DNA from: Clostridiales bacterium
Lineage (GTDB): Bacteria > Bacillota > Clostridia > Christensenellales > DUVY01
Assembly: GCA_031290295.1 (NCBI GenBank)
Contig: JAITNT010000070.1
Span: 1-6,291 of the forward strand
Length of the DNA stretch: 6,291 nucleotides
Direction of reading: 5' to 3'
In this document: positions 6,012 to 6,291 of the stretch, in pieces
Layout of the letters: every line of letters begins with the position of its first letter
Numbering within the stretch: the stretch's first letter is position 1
Made by a program: the position numbers and the translations under genes
The notes under the pieces: generated by a model
What the model was told of the DNA's origin: nothing
Database searches by the model: none
Seen by the model: the letters and a program-made list of their open reading frames with translations, nothing else

Positions 6012-6077
6012 CTGACTGAATCGGATTAAGCAAGCGAGGCGCTAGCCGTAGCGTAGCGCCGATTCACGTTTGGTCGG
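6012..6077 (+). repeat. Nested-hairpin unit H4, between the two R3 repeats
   Basis: The outer stem is CTGACT (6012-6017) with GGTCGG (6072-6077), with two wobble pairs. The middle stem is GAATCGG (6018-6024) with CCGATTC (6059-6065), and the 3' bulge ACGTTT (6066-6071) has six bases. The arms match H2 (identical at 909-929 and 6014-6034; the right arm has one mismatch in 26). The centre is different: CGCTA (6040-6044) pairs with TAGCG (6049-6053) around GCCG. It is preceded by AAGT, as the other units are. Confidence 0.7.
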
Positions 6078-6085
6078 CTCTAAAC

Positions 6086-6123
6086 CGGAGCGCAGCAAAA
6101 TCGCATTTTTGCGGAGCGACCCC
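6086..6123 (+). repeat. 38-bp direct repeat R3, copy 2
   Basis: An exact second copy of 5964-6001 in the same orientation, 122 bases downstream, on the other side of hairpin unit H4. The identity suggests a recent duplication or strong constraint. Confidence 0.85.
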
Positions 6124-6153
6124 GAAGAAAAGGACAACGCAAACCCCTGTCGC

Positions 6154-6230
6154 AGCGAGCGTAAGCGAGCGGAATGACCACGCGAGTAACGTGCTGCGTT
6201 ACACACCCGGCTCGACTATGCCGTTGAAGT
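6154..6230 (+). repeat. 77-nt repeat unit R1, right copy
   Basis: A gap-free match to 749-825 with eight mismatches by my count, concentrated in the middle (around 6192-6213). CACG and CGTG around the CGAGTAA core can still pair, as CGCG/CGCG can in the left copy. It is again followed directly by a hairpin unit. Confidence 0.75.
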
Positions 6231-6291
6231 CCGCCCGAATGCGATTAAGCGAATCGAGCCGCCCGCAGAGGGCGGCGAGTGAGCGCGCATT
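6231..6291 (+). repeat. Nested-hairpin unit H5, cut by the window end
   Basis: The 5' arms CCGCCC (6231-6236) and GAATGCG (6237-6243) are present, followed by a central hairpin GCCGCCC (6258-6264) with GGGCGGC (6270-6276) around GCAGA. The 3' middle arm starts as CGCATT at 6286-6291, where the window ends. By comparison with H1, a final C, a six-base bulge and GGGCGG should follow. Confidence 0.65.

Noticed and set aside
5800..6033. 77-codon open frame on the minus strand after yacL
   Set aside because: It shares the peptide LNPIQSD with the left mosaic because both cross the same hairpin arm. It overlaps the yacL 3' end and has no domain, so it is a repeat by-product.

Overview
The window looks like a chromosomal segment of an uncultured bacterium of the Bacillota (Clostridia-like), moderately GC-rich. 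Three things point there: a RecD2-type helicase, a YacL-type membrane PIN/TRAM protein, and housekeeping-type promoters with extended -10 boxes. The assignment rests on gene content remembered from those families, not on a search, and the genus is not determinable by eye.

Layout, left to right. (1) Positions 1-298, minus strand: the N-terminal end of an ABC exporter subunit (membrane domain), starting at GTG and running off the left edge, with a good promoter at 391-419 inside an imperfect inverted repeat. (2) Positions 480-1094: no protein gene that I believe. The stretch is a mosaic of short repeat modules ending in a tandem array of three nested-hairpin units. (3) Positions 1120-4592: a clear promoter, then metK (S-adenosylmethionine synthetase), then recD2 (5'-3' helicase) overlapping metK by ATGA, so the two are very probably one transcript. 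(4) Positions 4582-5819: a near-consensus promoter whose -35 box lies in the last codons of recD2, a leader with a hairpin, and a yacL-like PIN/TRAM gene. (5) Positions 5829-6291: a second mosaic built from the same modules in the same orientation, running off the right edge.

The three complete genes are ordinary housekeeping or maintenance genes. metK makes the main methyl donor, recD2 acts in DNA replication and repair, and the PIN/TRAM protein is a membrane-anchored probable ribonuclease. No direct shared pathway is evident; the metK-recD2 link looks like co-transcription only.

The most unusual content is non-coding. Five copies (four complete) of a roughly 66-76 nt element share one architecture: an outer 6-bp stem, a middle 7-bp stem, a constant 6-nt one-sided bulge on the 3' side, and a variable centre that forms its own hairpin. 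Stem sequences differ between copies but the changes are compensatory, so pairing is kept. This suggests a family of structured palindromic elements (REP/MITE-like or RNA-level) scattered through this genome. No transposase or other driver is in the window.
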